Positions 8,581 through 17,077 of a stretch of 24,514 nt of DNA are shown here, in pieces. This DNA comes from Alphaproteobacteria bacterium UBA1254 (GTDB lineage: Bacteria > Pseudomonadota > Alphaproteobacteria > RF32 > CAG-239): NCBI GenBank assembly GCA_002308495.1, contig DBVW01000009.1, positions 1 to 24,514 of the forward strand. The letters are read 5' to 3'. The stretch's first letter is position 1; each line of letters starts with the position of its first letter. The position numbers were made by a program, and so were the translations under genes. The notes beneath the pieces were generated by a model. The model was given only the letters and a program-made list of their open reading frames with translations. It had not been told where the DNA came from and did not search any database.

Positions 8581-9618
8581 TTATTTAATGATATATTTTC
8601 CGTTTTCAAAGGTCAAAGAAAAGCCTTCCGATTCAAGCGAATTTATCAGCGTTTCATGCGTTCCCGAAAAATCTATCGCAAACGAAACTTTGCCGCTTTC
8701 CATTGCCCCCGCTTCAATGTTTTTAATTTGCGGTATGGTGTTTAATTTTTTCTGCAACTCAAGCCAATCTTTTAATTTTTCATATTCAAAAACGGCATAA
8801 ATTTTGCTTTGATAGCCGCTTTCATCAACGTTTTTTTGCTGCATTAAATTGTAGATATAATCAATCATTTCCTGAATGGCTTTTTCAAACGGATCATTTT
8901 CATTATCCGTTACCAAAATACGTTTTTCCGAATCGTCAAAAGGTTTAATAAGCAACACAACGCTGTTTTGCCCGGCTCTGACGGCATGAACCGTAAAAAT
9001 ATTCTGCGCATTGTTGATAAACTTAATTTTTTCGTATGTGTCTTCACTCATATTCAAAACATTATCTGCCGTCAAAAAAGCCTTGTTTGAAAAATTGTCG
9101 GCAATCACCTCAAAGTTTAACGAGCCTGCTTTGATATGGCCTTTTGAAAGCAATATCTGACGCCAGACATTGCCGTCTTCAAACAAAACCGAGCCGTTAT
9201 ATTGCGTATCGGCGTATGTCGGAATAATTAAAATATCGGCAGGCGCCGCCACAACTTCAATCATTTCGTTTTCGAGCATATAAGCTTTTAAGAGTTCACC
9301 GTTAATTTTGATATTCAAATCGGCTCTGTATATGTTACCCGTGCTTTTTTCCGCCACAACATCTGTTTCCTGAACAAAATGAATCAGCTGCTCATCTTTT
9401 AATTCGTTTAATTTTTCAACATTTTCTTTCGTTGTCAGGCGTTCTGCCACGTTTAAGAACGCATTTCGATACGCTTCTTTCAAGGCTTCTTCTTTAGCAA
9501 GTGCCGAATTTTCGGCTTCTTTTTCAACAGAAACGCCGGCTTCGAAGCTCACCTCAGCCATGGCATTAAAAGTTAAAACAAGCAATAAGACAAGCAATAA
9601 TAAGACTTTTTTCATCAT
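8581..9618 (-). CDS. DUF2066-like exported protein, 345 aa
   Basis: A periplasmic protein with a clear signal peptide (residues 1-21, long Leu/Val core, AMA before EVSFEAG). The region 25-120 has the DUF2066 pattern: a helix rich in Ala and Glu (AKEEALKEAYRNAFLNVAER), then IHFVQETDVVAEKSTGNIYR and ADLNIKINGELLKAYML. Later parts are alternating strands and helices, with ILIIPTYAD near 130 and a C-terminal repeat-like domain EYEKLKDWLELQKKLNTIPQ. The family is common in proteobacteria but has no established function. The start follows AAAGGGTTGA. It lies 91 bases downstream of the giant gene on the same strand, with no strong terminator between, so co-transcription is possible. Confidence 0.75.
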   Translation of the reverse strand: MMKKVLLLLVLLLVLTFNAMAEVSFEAGVSVEKEAENSALAKEEALKEAYRNAFLNVAERLTTKENVEKLNELKDEQLIHFVQETDVVAEKSTGNIYRADLNIKINGELLKAYMLENEMIEVVAAPADILIIPTYADTQYNGSVLFEDGNVWRQILLSKGHIKAGSLNFEVIADNFSNKAFLTADNVLNMSEDTYEKIKFINNAQNIFTVHAVRAGQNSVVLLIKPFDDSEKRILVTDNENDPFEKAIQEMIDYIYNLMQQKNVDESGYQSKIYAVFEYEKLKDWLELQKKLNTIPQIKNIEAGAMESGKVSFAIDFSGTHETLINSLESEGFSLTFENGKYIIK

Positions 9619-9709
9619 TCAACCCTTTAGTTAACATATAATTGAGGGCAATATATACCTAAAACATCTAAAAAGCAAATGAATTTTAATCTTTTGATTT
9701 TTCTATAAA

Positions 9710-12700
9710 TTATTCTCTTTCGTGCGAAATGTTGACGTTATTTGCACCGTTTTGAGCATTTACAACCGTTTGCTTTGTTTCCAAATCCGGCTTTTTTGAA
9801 TCGAGTTTCGTTTTTGTTTTATCTAGCGCATAACGTATTTCATCGGCAATCGGCGTAAAGCTTACCTTAATTACCTGGCTGCCGTCGCTCATTTGGTGGT
9901 CAACTCCATGTTTTTCAAGTTTAATGGCGCCGCGTTTTTCCATTGTTTCCATATATCGCAATGTTGTTTTATCTCTGAGCTCAGCGTGCCACTCTCCCCC
10001 CTCTTCTTTAACAACTTTGATCATCTCTAAGAACAATTTTGACGACGATTGATTTTTATCTTTTCGGTATTCTTCCAAAACCGCCATATCGTATATTTCT
10101 TTTTTATCTTTATCGTAAAGAATATAACCGACAACACCTTTTTCTCGGTCTTCTAAAACAAAGCCACTCATTACTTCGGGAACTTGAAGCTGTTTATCAC
10201 TATCAGGAAAACATTCTTCAGAAATTTTTTCCATCTCCTTCACATCAAAACGCGCAGCATAACGTATATAACGTTGGCTCTCCAAAGTCTTATCCAAAGG
10301 CTGTGCATCTTGATTTTCTGCAAGCAAAACCTGAGTATGAGAATCTGTATAACCCGTATATCTTGCCGGCAAGCTGATCTGTTCCGTCGGCGCATATTTT
10401 GAAACATCTGCGTCTTGATAGCCCAAACCTATTGTCACACGGCGGCAATTTTGTTCTTCCGTTAAGTATTTTCCGAGAGATTCATATACTTCATTGACAA
10501 TCGGATGTCTTTTAAATTCACCGATTGCTTCAATATTATCAAGACAAACTTCGCGATAATTTCCGTCCGTATTTTCCCAAACCCAGCTTCCGGCAATAAT
10601 TCTGCCCCTCTCATCTTCAATGACAAACAATTGCGAATACGGATCTTTAACGCTTGAAACCGCACATGCATGCCCGGCACCGCCGAAATGTTGGCAACAA
10701 TTGGTGTGACTTCCGAAAAATCCGACACGAACATCGTCTCTCGGCAAAAATCGCCCGACATACTTTCCGGCTTCAAATCGTTTAGAGCTGTCAAACGGTT
10801 CGGGCACTCTAAGACCGGCCAAATATACGTCTTCATATTCACCGTAGTTGTATTCAGGGGTGCCGTGTTTTGCGGCTTCTGCTGCAAATTTAACATCTCT
10901 TTGATCTTTATATTTCCGAGATTGGCACGCGGAAAGAACAGCACTGTATTTTCCTTTTTCTTCTTCCGGTTTTAAATATTTCCAGTTTCGTGCGATTATT
11001 GTGAGTTCCTCAATCGGACGAATCTCTTCTTTGCCGTTTTTCTGATATAACATATTTCTTTGAATGAAGCGCACAAAACTTTCGTTTTTTTCTTCGCTCA
11101 TCGGCTCAGGCAGCCAATAAACACTGTCGTGTATCGACCGCGCTTTATCCGGATTTTTTTGATTATAGCTTTCAACCATTTTGATATATGCCGGAAAATA
11201 TTCTTTAAAAACTTCCGCACATTCAAAACTTTTCGGCAACAGCCAATCTCTGTTTGTTTGGACCCAGTTTGCAGCAGAGGCTATATCTAAATCTTTATCG
11301 GATATCCATTCGCTTTGAGGTTTGCGAACGGATAAAGCTTCTTTTTTCCAAATTTCAACATATTTTTTAATATAATCACGCGAAACATCTTGCTTTAACC
11401 AAGCCAACCGTTCTGCTTCGAGCCGTTCAATTTCCTTTTCGTCCCTTGGCAAAAGAGTGTCATTTGATTGTTTTATGACTCTTATTTCATCTGCCAGTTT
11501 ATTTGCCTCAGATTTACAATTGTGTTCAACCCAAGCTTTTGCCACCAAAATATTAAATACACGTTGCTCGGCAGATAATATGTTTGTTTCAAGAATTTTT
11601 TCATGATCAAAAGTTTCTACGGCATACACAAATTCGTCATCCGTTGAAAAACGCCCTTTGTGCGCCAAAGCAATTTCTTTTTCAATTTTAGGATATTTTG
11701 CTTTTGTGTCTGCAAGCGGTAAATGCTTCATACACGTTTTTAAAACTGTCAAATCTTTCTGATCCCAGAGCTCAATATCCTTCATTGTTTCGACAATTTG
11801 TCTCGCCAGATCGGGACGGGCTTTCGCAATTTTATGCAACGCAGTAATCGCTCCTCCTGAAGGTTCGTTGCTGTCTTCTTGTATAAATTTTAAAACAGCT
11901 TCTGCTTTCGAAGCATCCAAGTCTACGATCGTTGCCATCAGTGCGTAAAATTCCGCGGGCTTTTCAGCTTTATTGATACGATATGTCGTTTCAACTTTTT
12001 TCCAAATTTCTTCAAGATATTTCGGCTTGCGTATTAAAATCGCATCATAAACCTCATAAGTTTTTTCACACATTAACCGCTTTGGCGGATTTTTTTTGAA
12101 ACTTTCATCTAAAATTTCAAACACATCATCAATCATTTTAGGATCTTGTTTGATAAGATATCTTAATACGCCGTAACCTTCTGAGACAGATTCGGTTGTT
12201 GTGTTTTCCCCGGAACACAAACCCTGGCGCACCAATTCCAAAATTCTTTCTCTATATTTGGGCTGATATGCCATATTCCCCAAGATCTTATACATTTCGT
12301 TTAATGATGTTGCATTGTTTTGGGGATTTTTTAAGCCATCACTTAAAAGCGAGAGCAACTCATCTTGGCTTATCTGAGCAAAGCTGTGACACATTTCTTT
12401 TAATCTAGTATATATCATACCAAGAGCAAAACCGTTGTTTTGAGGCGATTTGACAATATCGCTGAGTAGCTCTAAGAATTCACCTTTTTGTTTGCTATTT
12501 CCAAAATCAATGTTTTTTATGATATCAACGGTATCGGTCAATAAAGCTCCATGGTTTGCTTCTGAATTTACCTCTTTTTTTAACACCTTTAAAAATATTT
12601 CATGCACATTAATGTGGTTTGCGGCGTATGTGTTCCCATATGATTTTAAAATATACTGTATCTCTCTCACACACTCCTGATTGCAGGCTTTTGCTTTTAG

Positions 12701-14077
12701 CACCTCTTCTGCAATTTCAAAAATTTTTATGTCTCGGTCCCAATGATTTGATTGAATTTGCCCATTCAAATGCCTACATATACTCTCGAGAAAAGATGCA
12801 TCATTTTCTCTTGTTGATACAGCTTTTTTAGCTAAATCCAAATGAAAATCATTGCTTTCAGTTCTAATCAACATTTCTATCATTTCTTGTAATGTTTTTT
12901 CGCTATTTTGCTCGGATTGTATTGCTTTTACAAAAATATCAGTAATGGCTTCTTTATCAGAATGTTTGTTAAAAATAATCATTCGGTAACATTCTTTAAG
13001 TGATGCTTCTGTTTGCTTCGTACTTTCAACGAAAGCACTTAAAATAGCCAATTTTGCTTCTTCGTCATCGCTCAAGGTTAAATGTTTCATGATACGTTCT
13101 AAAACTTTCGGCTCATATTTTCCGGCGCGAATATCTTCTGCAATAATCGGATAAATTTTCTTTCTAAACTCCCCATATATTTCGCTGTATCCTCCTGACC
13201 AACTAGAACTTAAGATGTCGCGGAGCTCATTATCATGATGAAAATCATTATCGCCCTTATCAAGGGATTTATCCTTTTTTATTTCATCAATCATTATGTT
13301 CCATATATCTTTGACCAACTCCGGCTTTTCTTTTCCGACGTATGCCAAATTTTGAAAAACAGTTTTTTTCGTTTCACGACTGTCGTATGAGCCGTCCGCT
13401 TCTGCCGGCATGGAGTTTTTGATGATATTTAAGGCATCAGGACCAAATTGAGGATCGATCAGCATAACATGACCTAAAACAGCCGACACCATCGCTCTAG
13501 AGCCCGGATATCTGCCTTTTTGATCATCTTCTCTGACAATTTCAAAAATTTCCGAAGCACGTGATGGCTCTATTTTGAGTATATCTATCATTACGCTATA
13601 AGCCTGAGTCAGCGATTTATCGCCATTTTGCTGTGATTTTAAGCCGGCTTTTAAAACATCATAAACCTCGGGCAGCGCCTCGGGAGATTTTTCAAGTACA
13701 TCTTTAAGAATTTTATAGTTTTCTCTTAACAAATCGTCTGTGTTTTGTTCATTTTCAAAAAGTTTTTTATACATTTCAAAAACTTTTTCTTGAAGTTCGG
13801 GGGCTGTTTTTAAAATGTGGCCTAAGGTTTTATATATATCCCCTAATTCGTATTCAAGAGGTTCAAAATTTAAACTTTCTTGAACAACACTTAAAACTTC
13901 AGGCGCCAAATGAGGATGTTGTTCGAGAATATCTCTTAAAGTACGATTCATCTGCTGTGTGTTTTCGATATAAAAATTATCCTGTTTTCTGCGGAACACA
14001 CGTTCAAGCCAACTTTTACTCGGCTTAAAAGCTTTTTTTATGTTCTCAAGCTCGGCACGTGCTTCTTTCTCGTTCAT
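9710..14077 (-). CDS. Giant alpha-solenoid protein with two C-terminal GNAT-like domains, 1455 aa
   Basis: I chose the ATG at 14077 (MNEKEARAELENIKKAF), six bases after GGGGA; the frame is open from a TTG at 14101. Residues about 15-860 are tandem helix pairs of 35-45 aa of HEAT/TPR-like character, with recurring patterns such as YKTLGHILKTAPEL, YKILKDVLEKSPEA and YSVMIDILKIEPSRA. Residues about 860-1085 form a charged helical linker. A first GNAT-like region at about 1085-1210 carries SHTNCCQHFGGAGHACA, then FVIEDERGRIIAGSWVW and CLDNIEAIGEF. A second at about 1300-1390 has GVVGYILYDKDKKEIYDMAV and LEEYRKDKNQSSSKLFLEM, like GNAT motif A. Function is unknown: protein or small-molecule acetylation with the solenoid as target scaffold is an inference. 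No signal peptide or membrane helix is seen. It has its own promoter and is much larger than its neighbours. Confidence 0.85.
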   Translation of the reverse strand: MNEKEARAELENIKKAFKPSKSWLERVFRRKQDNFYIENTQQMNRTLRDILEQHPHLAPEVLSVVQESLNFEPLEYELGDIYKTLGHILKTAPELQEKVFEMYKKLFENEQNTDDLLRENYKILKDVLEKSPEALPEVYDVLKAGLKSQQNGDKSLTQAYSVMIDILKIEPSRASEIFEIVREDDQKGRYPGSRAMVSAVLGHVMLIDPQFGPDALNIIKNSMPAEADGSYDSRETKKTVFQNLAYVGKEKPELVKDIWNIMIDEIKKDKSLDKGDNDFHHDNELRDILSSSWSGGYSEIYGEFRKKIYPIIAEDIRAGKYEPKVLERIMKHLTLSDDEEAKLAILSAFVESTKQTEASLKECYRMIIFNKHSDKEAITDIFVKAIQSEQNSEKTLQEMIEMLIRTESNDFHLDLAKKAVSTRENDASFLESICRHLNGQIQSNHWDRDIKIFEIAEEVLKAKACNQECVREIQYILKSYGNTYAANHINVHEIFLKVLKKEVNSEANHGALLTDTVDIIKNIDFGNSKQKGEFLELLSDIVKSPQNNGFALGMIYTRLKEMCHSFAQISQDELLSLLSDGLKNPQNNATSLNEMYKILGNMAYQPKYRERILELVRQGLCSGENTTTESVSEGYGVLRYLIKQDPKMIDDVFEILDESFKKNPPKRLMCEKTYEVYDAILIRKPKYLEEIWKKVETTYRINKAEKPAEFYALMATIVDLDASKAEAVLKFIQEDSNEPSGGAITALHKIAKARPDLARQIVETMKDIELWDQKDLTVLKTCMKHLPLADTKAKYPKIEKEIALAHKGRFSTDDEFVYAVETFDHEKILETNILSAEQRVFNILVAKAWVEHNCKSEANKLADEIRVIKQSNDTLLPRDEKEIERLEAERLAWLKQDVSRDYIKKYVEIWKKEALSVRKPQSEWISDKDLDIASAANWVQTNRDWLLPKSFECAEVFKEYFPAYIKMVESYNQKNPDKARSIHDSVYWLPEPMSEEKNESFVRFIQRNMLYQKNGKEEIRPIEELTIIARNWKYLKPEEEKGKYSAVLSACQSRKYKDQRDVKFAAEAAKHGTPEYNYGEYEDVYLAGLRVPEPFDSSKRFEAGKYVGRFLPRDDVRVGFFGSHTNCCQHFGGAGHACAVSSVKDPYSQLFVIEDERGRIIAGSWVWENTDGNYREVCLDNIEAIGEFKRHPIVNEVYESLGKYLTEEQNCRRVTIGLGYQDADVSKYAPTEQISLPARYTGYTDSHTQVLLAENQDAQPLDKTLESQRYIRYAARFDVKEMEKISEECFPDSDKQLQVPEVMSGFVLEDREKGVVGYILYDKDKKEIYDMAVLEEYRKDKNQSSSKLFLEMIKVVKEEGGEWHAELRDKTTLRYMETMEKRGAIKLEKHGVDHQMSDGSQVIKVSFTPIADEIRYALDKTKTKLDSKKPDLETKQTVVNAQNGANNVNISHERE

Positions 14078-14117
14078 CGTTCGTCCCCATTTGAACTTCA
14101 AGTACTAACTGATTTTC

Positions 14118-14146
14118 AGTATATCATTTAATTAAATTATAATCAA
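14118..14146 (-). promoter_or_regulatory. Sigma70 promoter of the giant gene
   Basis: On the minus strand TTGATT (14141-14146), 17 bases, then TATACT (14118-14123) with a TG extension. It lies 40 bases before the ATG at 14077. A 5-bp inverted repeat ACTGA-TTT-TCAGT (14108-14120) overlaps the -10 edge and the expected start point. Confidence 0.75.
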
Positions 14147-14187
14147 TCTTTTTTTGACAAAATACTTACAGCTTTTTGTTGCAAAAT

Positions 14188-14223
14188 AAAAAAGGCCCAT
14201 GCTTTGTGTGCATGAGCCTTTTT
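14188..14223 (-). terminator. Intrinsic terminator of the outer-membrane barrel gene
   Basis: On the minus strand AAAAAGGC-CATGC pairs across a short loop with one internal mismatch, followed by TTTTTTATTTT. It begins two bases after the stop codon at 14225. Confidence 0.85.
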
Positions 14224-14224
14224 C

Positions 14225-14983
14225 TTAGAAGCGATATCTCAAAGTGATGCCGAATTGCCAGGATTCTTCGATCCAGTTGTCGAGGGTGTTATCTTCTGTG
14301 TCGGTTGTCTCATCACCTTGCGGATCTTTTGAATAAACAAACCGCCCGAATGCCAAGATATCGGTGTTTTTGATGCCGGTGGTCAACAAATTGGTATTGA
14401 GCCAAACCTGCATACCTTGTTTGAAACACCATTTGGTGTACGGATACGATTGCCATTCATCATCAACTTCCACATAGGTCACGCCGGCACTCTTACCGCC
14501 GCCGAGCAACAAATCAATACCGATTCCGAGTGCGTGTCCGTTTCCTGTTTCAACCCCGATTTTTCCTAAGAAATCGCAAGTCACATCATATTCATCCTGA
14601 CGGTCAAAGGCAGCAATAAATCCCGCGCTGTAGGCAAAACCGAAGCGGTTGATTTCGAGAAGGTCGTCCTTGATTTTGCCGGGCACAAAAATCATCGAAT
14701 ATCCGATATTCATGCCTAAATTCAAGTTTTTGACAATGTCCGGAAGATTATTGTTTCGAGAGCTGCTGCCGGATGCCTCATCCGAATCATCAAAACTGTC
14801 TTGAGCTTCGTCTTTGTCTTTGCCGACAATCGTCGAAATTTCGACAGTTTGATAAATATAATGCTTTTGGAAGAACTTACCGGTGCCCATAACGGGAACC
14901 GTCAGATTAATTTCAGGCTCTTGCGCATACGCTTGGCATACCGCAAGAATCACGCAAAGCGTGAGAAAAATCAGCTTTTTCAT
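14225..14983 (-). CDS. Outer-membrane beta-barrel protein, 252 aa
   Basis: An exported protein with signal peptide MKKLIFLTLCVILAVCQAYA, then QEPEIN. Residues 95-252 alternate Gly/aromatic strands (LGMNIGYSMIF, FGFAYSAGFIAAFD, GNGHALGIGIDLLLGGG, MQVWLNTNLLTTGI, ILAFGRFVYSKD). The last strand, SWQFGITLRYRF, ends in the terminal Phe that BAM recognises. Residues 50-75 are an acidic/Ser-rich, probably exposed, segment (DEAQDSFDDSDEASGSSS). No enzymatic motif is seen, so a small porin-like or structural barrel is the simplest reading. Oddly there is no Shine-Dalgarno site before the ATG, only AT-rich sequence and an 8-bp inverted repeat at 15003-15029. Base composition seems a little GC-richer than its flanks. 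Confidence 0.8.
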   Translation of the reverse strand: MKKLIFLTLCVILAVCQAYAQEPEINLTVPVMGTGKFFQKHYIYQTVEISTIVGKDKDEAQDSFDDSDEASGSSSRNNNLPDIVKNLNLGMNIGYSMIFVPGKIKDDLLEINRFGFAYSAGFIAAFDRQDEYDVTCDFLGKIGVETGNGHALGIGIDLLLGGGKSAGVTYVEVDDEWQSYPYTKWCFKQGMQVWLNTNLLTTGIKNTDILAFGRFVYSKDPQGDETTDTEDNTLDNWIEESWQFGITLRYRF

Positions 14984-15002
14984 AAATATAGAGAATTAAT
15001 TA

Positions 15003-15029
15003 TTAGACAATGAAATACAATTTGTCTAA
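15003..15029 (-). promoter_or_regulatory. 8-bp inverted repeat upstream of the barrel-protein gene
   Basis: TTAGACAA, 11 bases, TTGTCTAA, a perfect inverted repeat whose near edge lies 19 bases from the ATG at 14983. It could be an operator or an RNA hairpin in the 5' leader. I find no good promoter hexamers around it. Confidence 0.5.
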
Positions 15030-15137
15030 ACTTGACACATCTCGCGCAAAAAATCAAGAACTTTTTAAAAAAATCCTTATTTCACACTTTATAAATGCTT
15101 CTGATTAATGGGGCTATAATAAAAAAACGGAGAACAT

Positions 15138-15509
15138 TTAGCTAGCCAATGCAAGAAGGGCCAAGAAGATTAAAACGAAAATCAACCATCCATAGCCTGA
15201 CGAATCTTCTTTCTTATTGTCTTTTTTATTATCTTCTCTTTGGTTTTCACTCTCATATCCATAATGGCGATTAATCTCTGTTTTTATTTCTATAATTTTA
15301 TCTTCCTCAAATGGCCCATAGAAACCATCGCAATCTTTACAATGGAGATACAGTTTACTTTTATACGGAATAATCGGAATAAAGAAAAGTGTCGCCCAAC
15401 TCGTTACCTTAACGACATCCAGTTTTCTTCCGCATTTCGGACACTCTAAGCGAAGTGTTTCAACAATAGATTTTGTCGTCTTTCCCCAACCATATATAAC
15501 AAAACACAT
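15138..15509 (-). CDS. Zinc-ribbon protein with C-terminal membrane anchor, 123 aa
   Basis: The N-terminal half has the zinc_ribbon_15 layout: FVIYGWGKTTKSI, then CPKCG (C23, C26), a hydrophobic SWATLFFIPIIPYKSK stretch and HCKDC (C57, C60), which should bind one zinc. A charged linker (about 78-104, rich in Glu, Asp, Asn and Lys) leads to one membrane helix at 107-122 ending the protein. A tail-anchored, cytosol-facing zinc protein is likely. It is the last gene of the five-gene cassette; its ATG shares one base with the stop of the MORN gene (TAATG), implying translational coupling. No clear terminator follows. Function unknown. Confidence 0.8.
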   Translation of the reverse strand: MCFVIYGWGKTTKSIVETLRLECPKCGRKLDVVKVTSWATLFFIPIIPYKSKLYLHCKDCDGFYGPFEEDKIIEIKTEINRHYGYESENQREDNKKDNKKEDSSGYGWLIFVLIFLALLALAS

Positions 15510-16486
15510 TAATATTCCCCTTGGTTAATAGGTTTACCATCTTCATTAAACATTCTTCCTGTTTCAGTATCCCAAAACAATTGCCCATTTTCATAGTAAA
15601 ATTGATTTTTTGCATCATCCAGTAAAAGTTCTCCGCTAGGATAGTACATTTTTCCATCATAGTTTGGTACACCATTATTATAACTCAATTCTGAAGCTAG
15701 TTGTCCATTTTCATAATACACTTTCCATACTCCATCGGGAATACCATTTTTGAAATTGACTTTGTGATGTAAAGCCCCATTTTCGTGATAAGAATATGCC
15801 ACTCCATCCGGCACTCCGTTCTTTAGATTTTGTTCTATCATTATCGTTCCATCAGGATAATATCCAATATAATGGCCACTAAAATGTCCATCTGAATTAC
15901 TTAATTTGTACAAAATAGCTCCTGTTTCATAATATGCTGTACAATTTTGATTTGCAGAAGTAGTATTCCCTGAGCAAATTGCTAAAATTTTTCCATTCGG
16001 ATAATAATATTTTCCTTCTCCCAATGGTTGCCCTTCTTTCCAATTTCCTTCTTCTTGAACTTGTCCATTAGAGTAATAATATACGCTTGGTCCATCTTGT
16101 ACCCCTTCACTCCAATTAACCTTTCCTTCTAACTTTCCGTCTTCATCATATTCTTTCCATAGTCCATCTTGTTTACTATTCTTAAAATTTCCCTCGGCTT
16201 TAATATTACCATTTTCATAGTAATATCTTGATAAGCCGTTTGGTTCCCCATTTTGAAACGTTTGTTCAACTTTAATTTTTCCATTTGGATAATAATCTCT
16301 TACAACATGCGATTCGGAAAAATTAGAATTATTAGTATTACTATAGCTTCTATTATTTGCATGTCTTGCTGCAACCAATGCTGACTTTCCTAAAAGGTAT
16401 GTTCCTATTCCACCTAAGCCCCTTGCTGAAACGTTAAGCGAAAACAAAAAAGAAGGTAATATGACTATAAAAAGTATTTTATTCAT
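15509..16486 (-). CDS. Exported MORN-type repeat protein, 325 aa
   Basis: I chose the ATG at 16486 because GGAGG lies five bases before it and it gives a proper signal peptide (MNKILFIVILPSFLFSLNVSA, then RGLGGIG). After a Ser/Asn-rich linker, roughly ten MORN_2-type repeats of about 23 aa fill residues 65-310. The typical unit reads YYENGNIKAEGNFKNSKQDG, with others such as YSNGQVQEEGNWKEGQPLG and HENGALHHKVNFKNGIPDG. Such repeats form elongated beta sheets. In some systems, such as Bacillus YwqK, they act as toxin-neutralising proteins, but no toxin is visible here. Two Cys (in ICSGN and NCTAY) could form a disulfide. The gene overlaps the zinc-finger gene by eight bases upstream. Confidence 0.85.
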   Translation of the reverse strand: MNKILFIVILPSFLFSLNVSARGLGGIGTYLLGKSALVAARHANNRSYSNTNNSNFSESHVVRDYYPNGKIKVEQTFQNGEPNGLSRYYYENGNIKAEGNFKNSKQDGLWKEYDEDGKLEGKVNWSEGVQDGPSVYYYSNGQVQEEGNWKEGQPLGEGKYYYPNGKILAICSGNTTSANQNCTAYYETGAILYKLSNSDGHFSGHYIGYYPDGTIMIEQNLKNGVPDGVAYSYHENGALHHKVNFKNGIPDGVWKVYYENGQLASELSYNNGVPNYDGKMYYPSGELLLDDAKNQFYYENGQLFWDTETGRMFNEDGKPINQGEY

Positions 16487-16685
16487 TGTTACCTCCATTT
16501 TCACCTGCAATAATATCTTCATTCTCACTTATAAGTTGAAAATCATAACAATTAATGCCCCCATTCCATTTTAAAAGAATCTGGTGACAAATCTGGCATC
16601 TTTCGAAATCTTTATCTCTCATTTGAATTTTTTGTTCTTTATACGAGTATTTAGCTCCACAGTGTTCACAAATAACTATTGGCAT
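16479..16685 (-). CDS. Small zinc-finger protein, 68 aa
   Basis: I chose the ATG at 16685, eight bases after AAGGAG. Four cysteines in two CxxC knuckles (C6EHC9 and C30QIC33) should hold one zinc, in a short finger of the kind found at the start of bacterial regulatory or membrane proteins. The remainder (about 40-68) is acidic and Asn-rich with no recognisable fold. It is cytosolic. It lies 13 bases after the 44-aa membrane peptide gene, and its end overlaps the MORN gene by eight bases, so it belongs to the cassette. Function is unknown; redox or metal sensing would fit but is not shown. Confidence 0.72.
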   Translation of the reverse strand: MPIVICEHCGAKYSYKEQKIQMRDKDFERCQICHQILLKWNGGINCYDFQLISENEDIIAGENGGNNE

Positions 16686-16698
16686 TAAATTTTCTCCT

Positions 16699-16833
16699 TT
16701 AATCTTTACCCTTAAAGAAATTGGCAATACCATTAATTACTAATATCACAGGTCCTATTAGCCAAACAAAACATTGAATTGCAAAGGTTAAGCCTATTGC
16801 AGCAAGCCCCATTTTGATTAAAAATTCCATCAT
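16699..16833 (-). CDS. 44-aa single-pass membrane peptide
   Basis: A short reading frame (MMEFLIKMGLAAIGL, then TFAIQCFVWLIGPVILVING and IANFFKGKD). A hydrophobic stretch from about residue 8 to 36 can span the membrane, with a basic C-end. It starts at tandem ATG codons (16833 and 16830) behind a GAGAG purine tract. It fits between the Cys peptide gene (28-base gap) and the zinc-finger gene (13-base gap), on the same strand, with AAAGGAG of the next gene beginning at its stop. Position in a packed operon and the clean hydrophobic profile support it being real; size means it is easily missed. Confidence 0.6.
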   Translation of the reverse strand: MMEFLIKMGLAAIGLTFAIQCFVWLIGPVILVINGIANFFKGKD

Positions 16834-16861
16834 GTCATTTTCTCTCTAATATTCTAGATTA

Positions 16862-17077
16862 TCATTTGTTTTCACAATACAACAGTTGTGAACTGTGCGC
16901 GTTTGAATATATGTAACATACTTTACCATCCGTTTCACAAATCCATCCGCCCATTCTACTCGCCTCTCCTTCACCGTTTCGGCAAACATTATATCTTTCT
17001 TGCCTTGAAACGGCTTTTTGAGAAATGCTGATAAATACTACTCCTACTATCAACAAGAGAATCGCAATTTTTTTCAT
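16862..17077 (-). CDS. Small exported or anchored Cys peptide, 71 aa
   Basis: I chose the ATG at 17077, eight bases after GGAG; this gives MKKIAILLLIVGVVFISISQ, a signal peptide or N-terminal anchor. The outer part has four cysteines (C32, C47, C54, C68) that could form two disulfides, with GGWICETDGKVCYIYSN between. No lipobox is seen. It is the first gene of the cassette and lies only 27 bases downstream of the leader terminator, so its expression should depend on read-through of that terminator or on a promoter inside the leader. The bases before the start (GGAGAAAATTTAATG) are identical to those before the zinc-finger gene. Function unknown. Confidence 0.7.
   Translation of the reverse strand: MKKIAILLLIVGVVFISISQKAVSRQERYNVCRNGEGEASRMGGWICETDGKVCYIYSNAHSSQLLYCENK

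Noticed and set aside
10462..10944. Minus-strand 160-aa frame
   Set aside because: Out-of-frame shadow inside the giant gene, with no recognisable domain.
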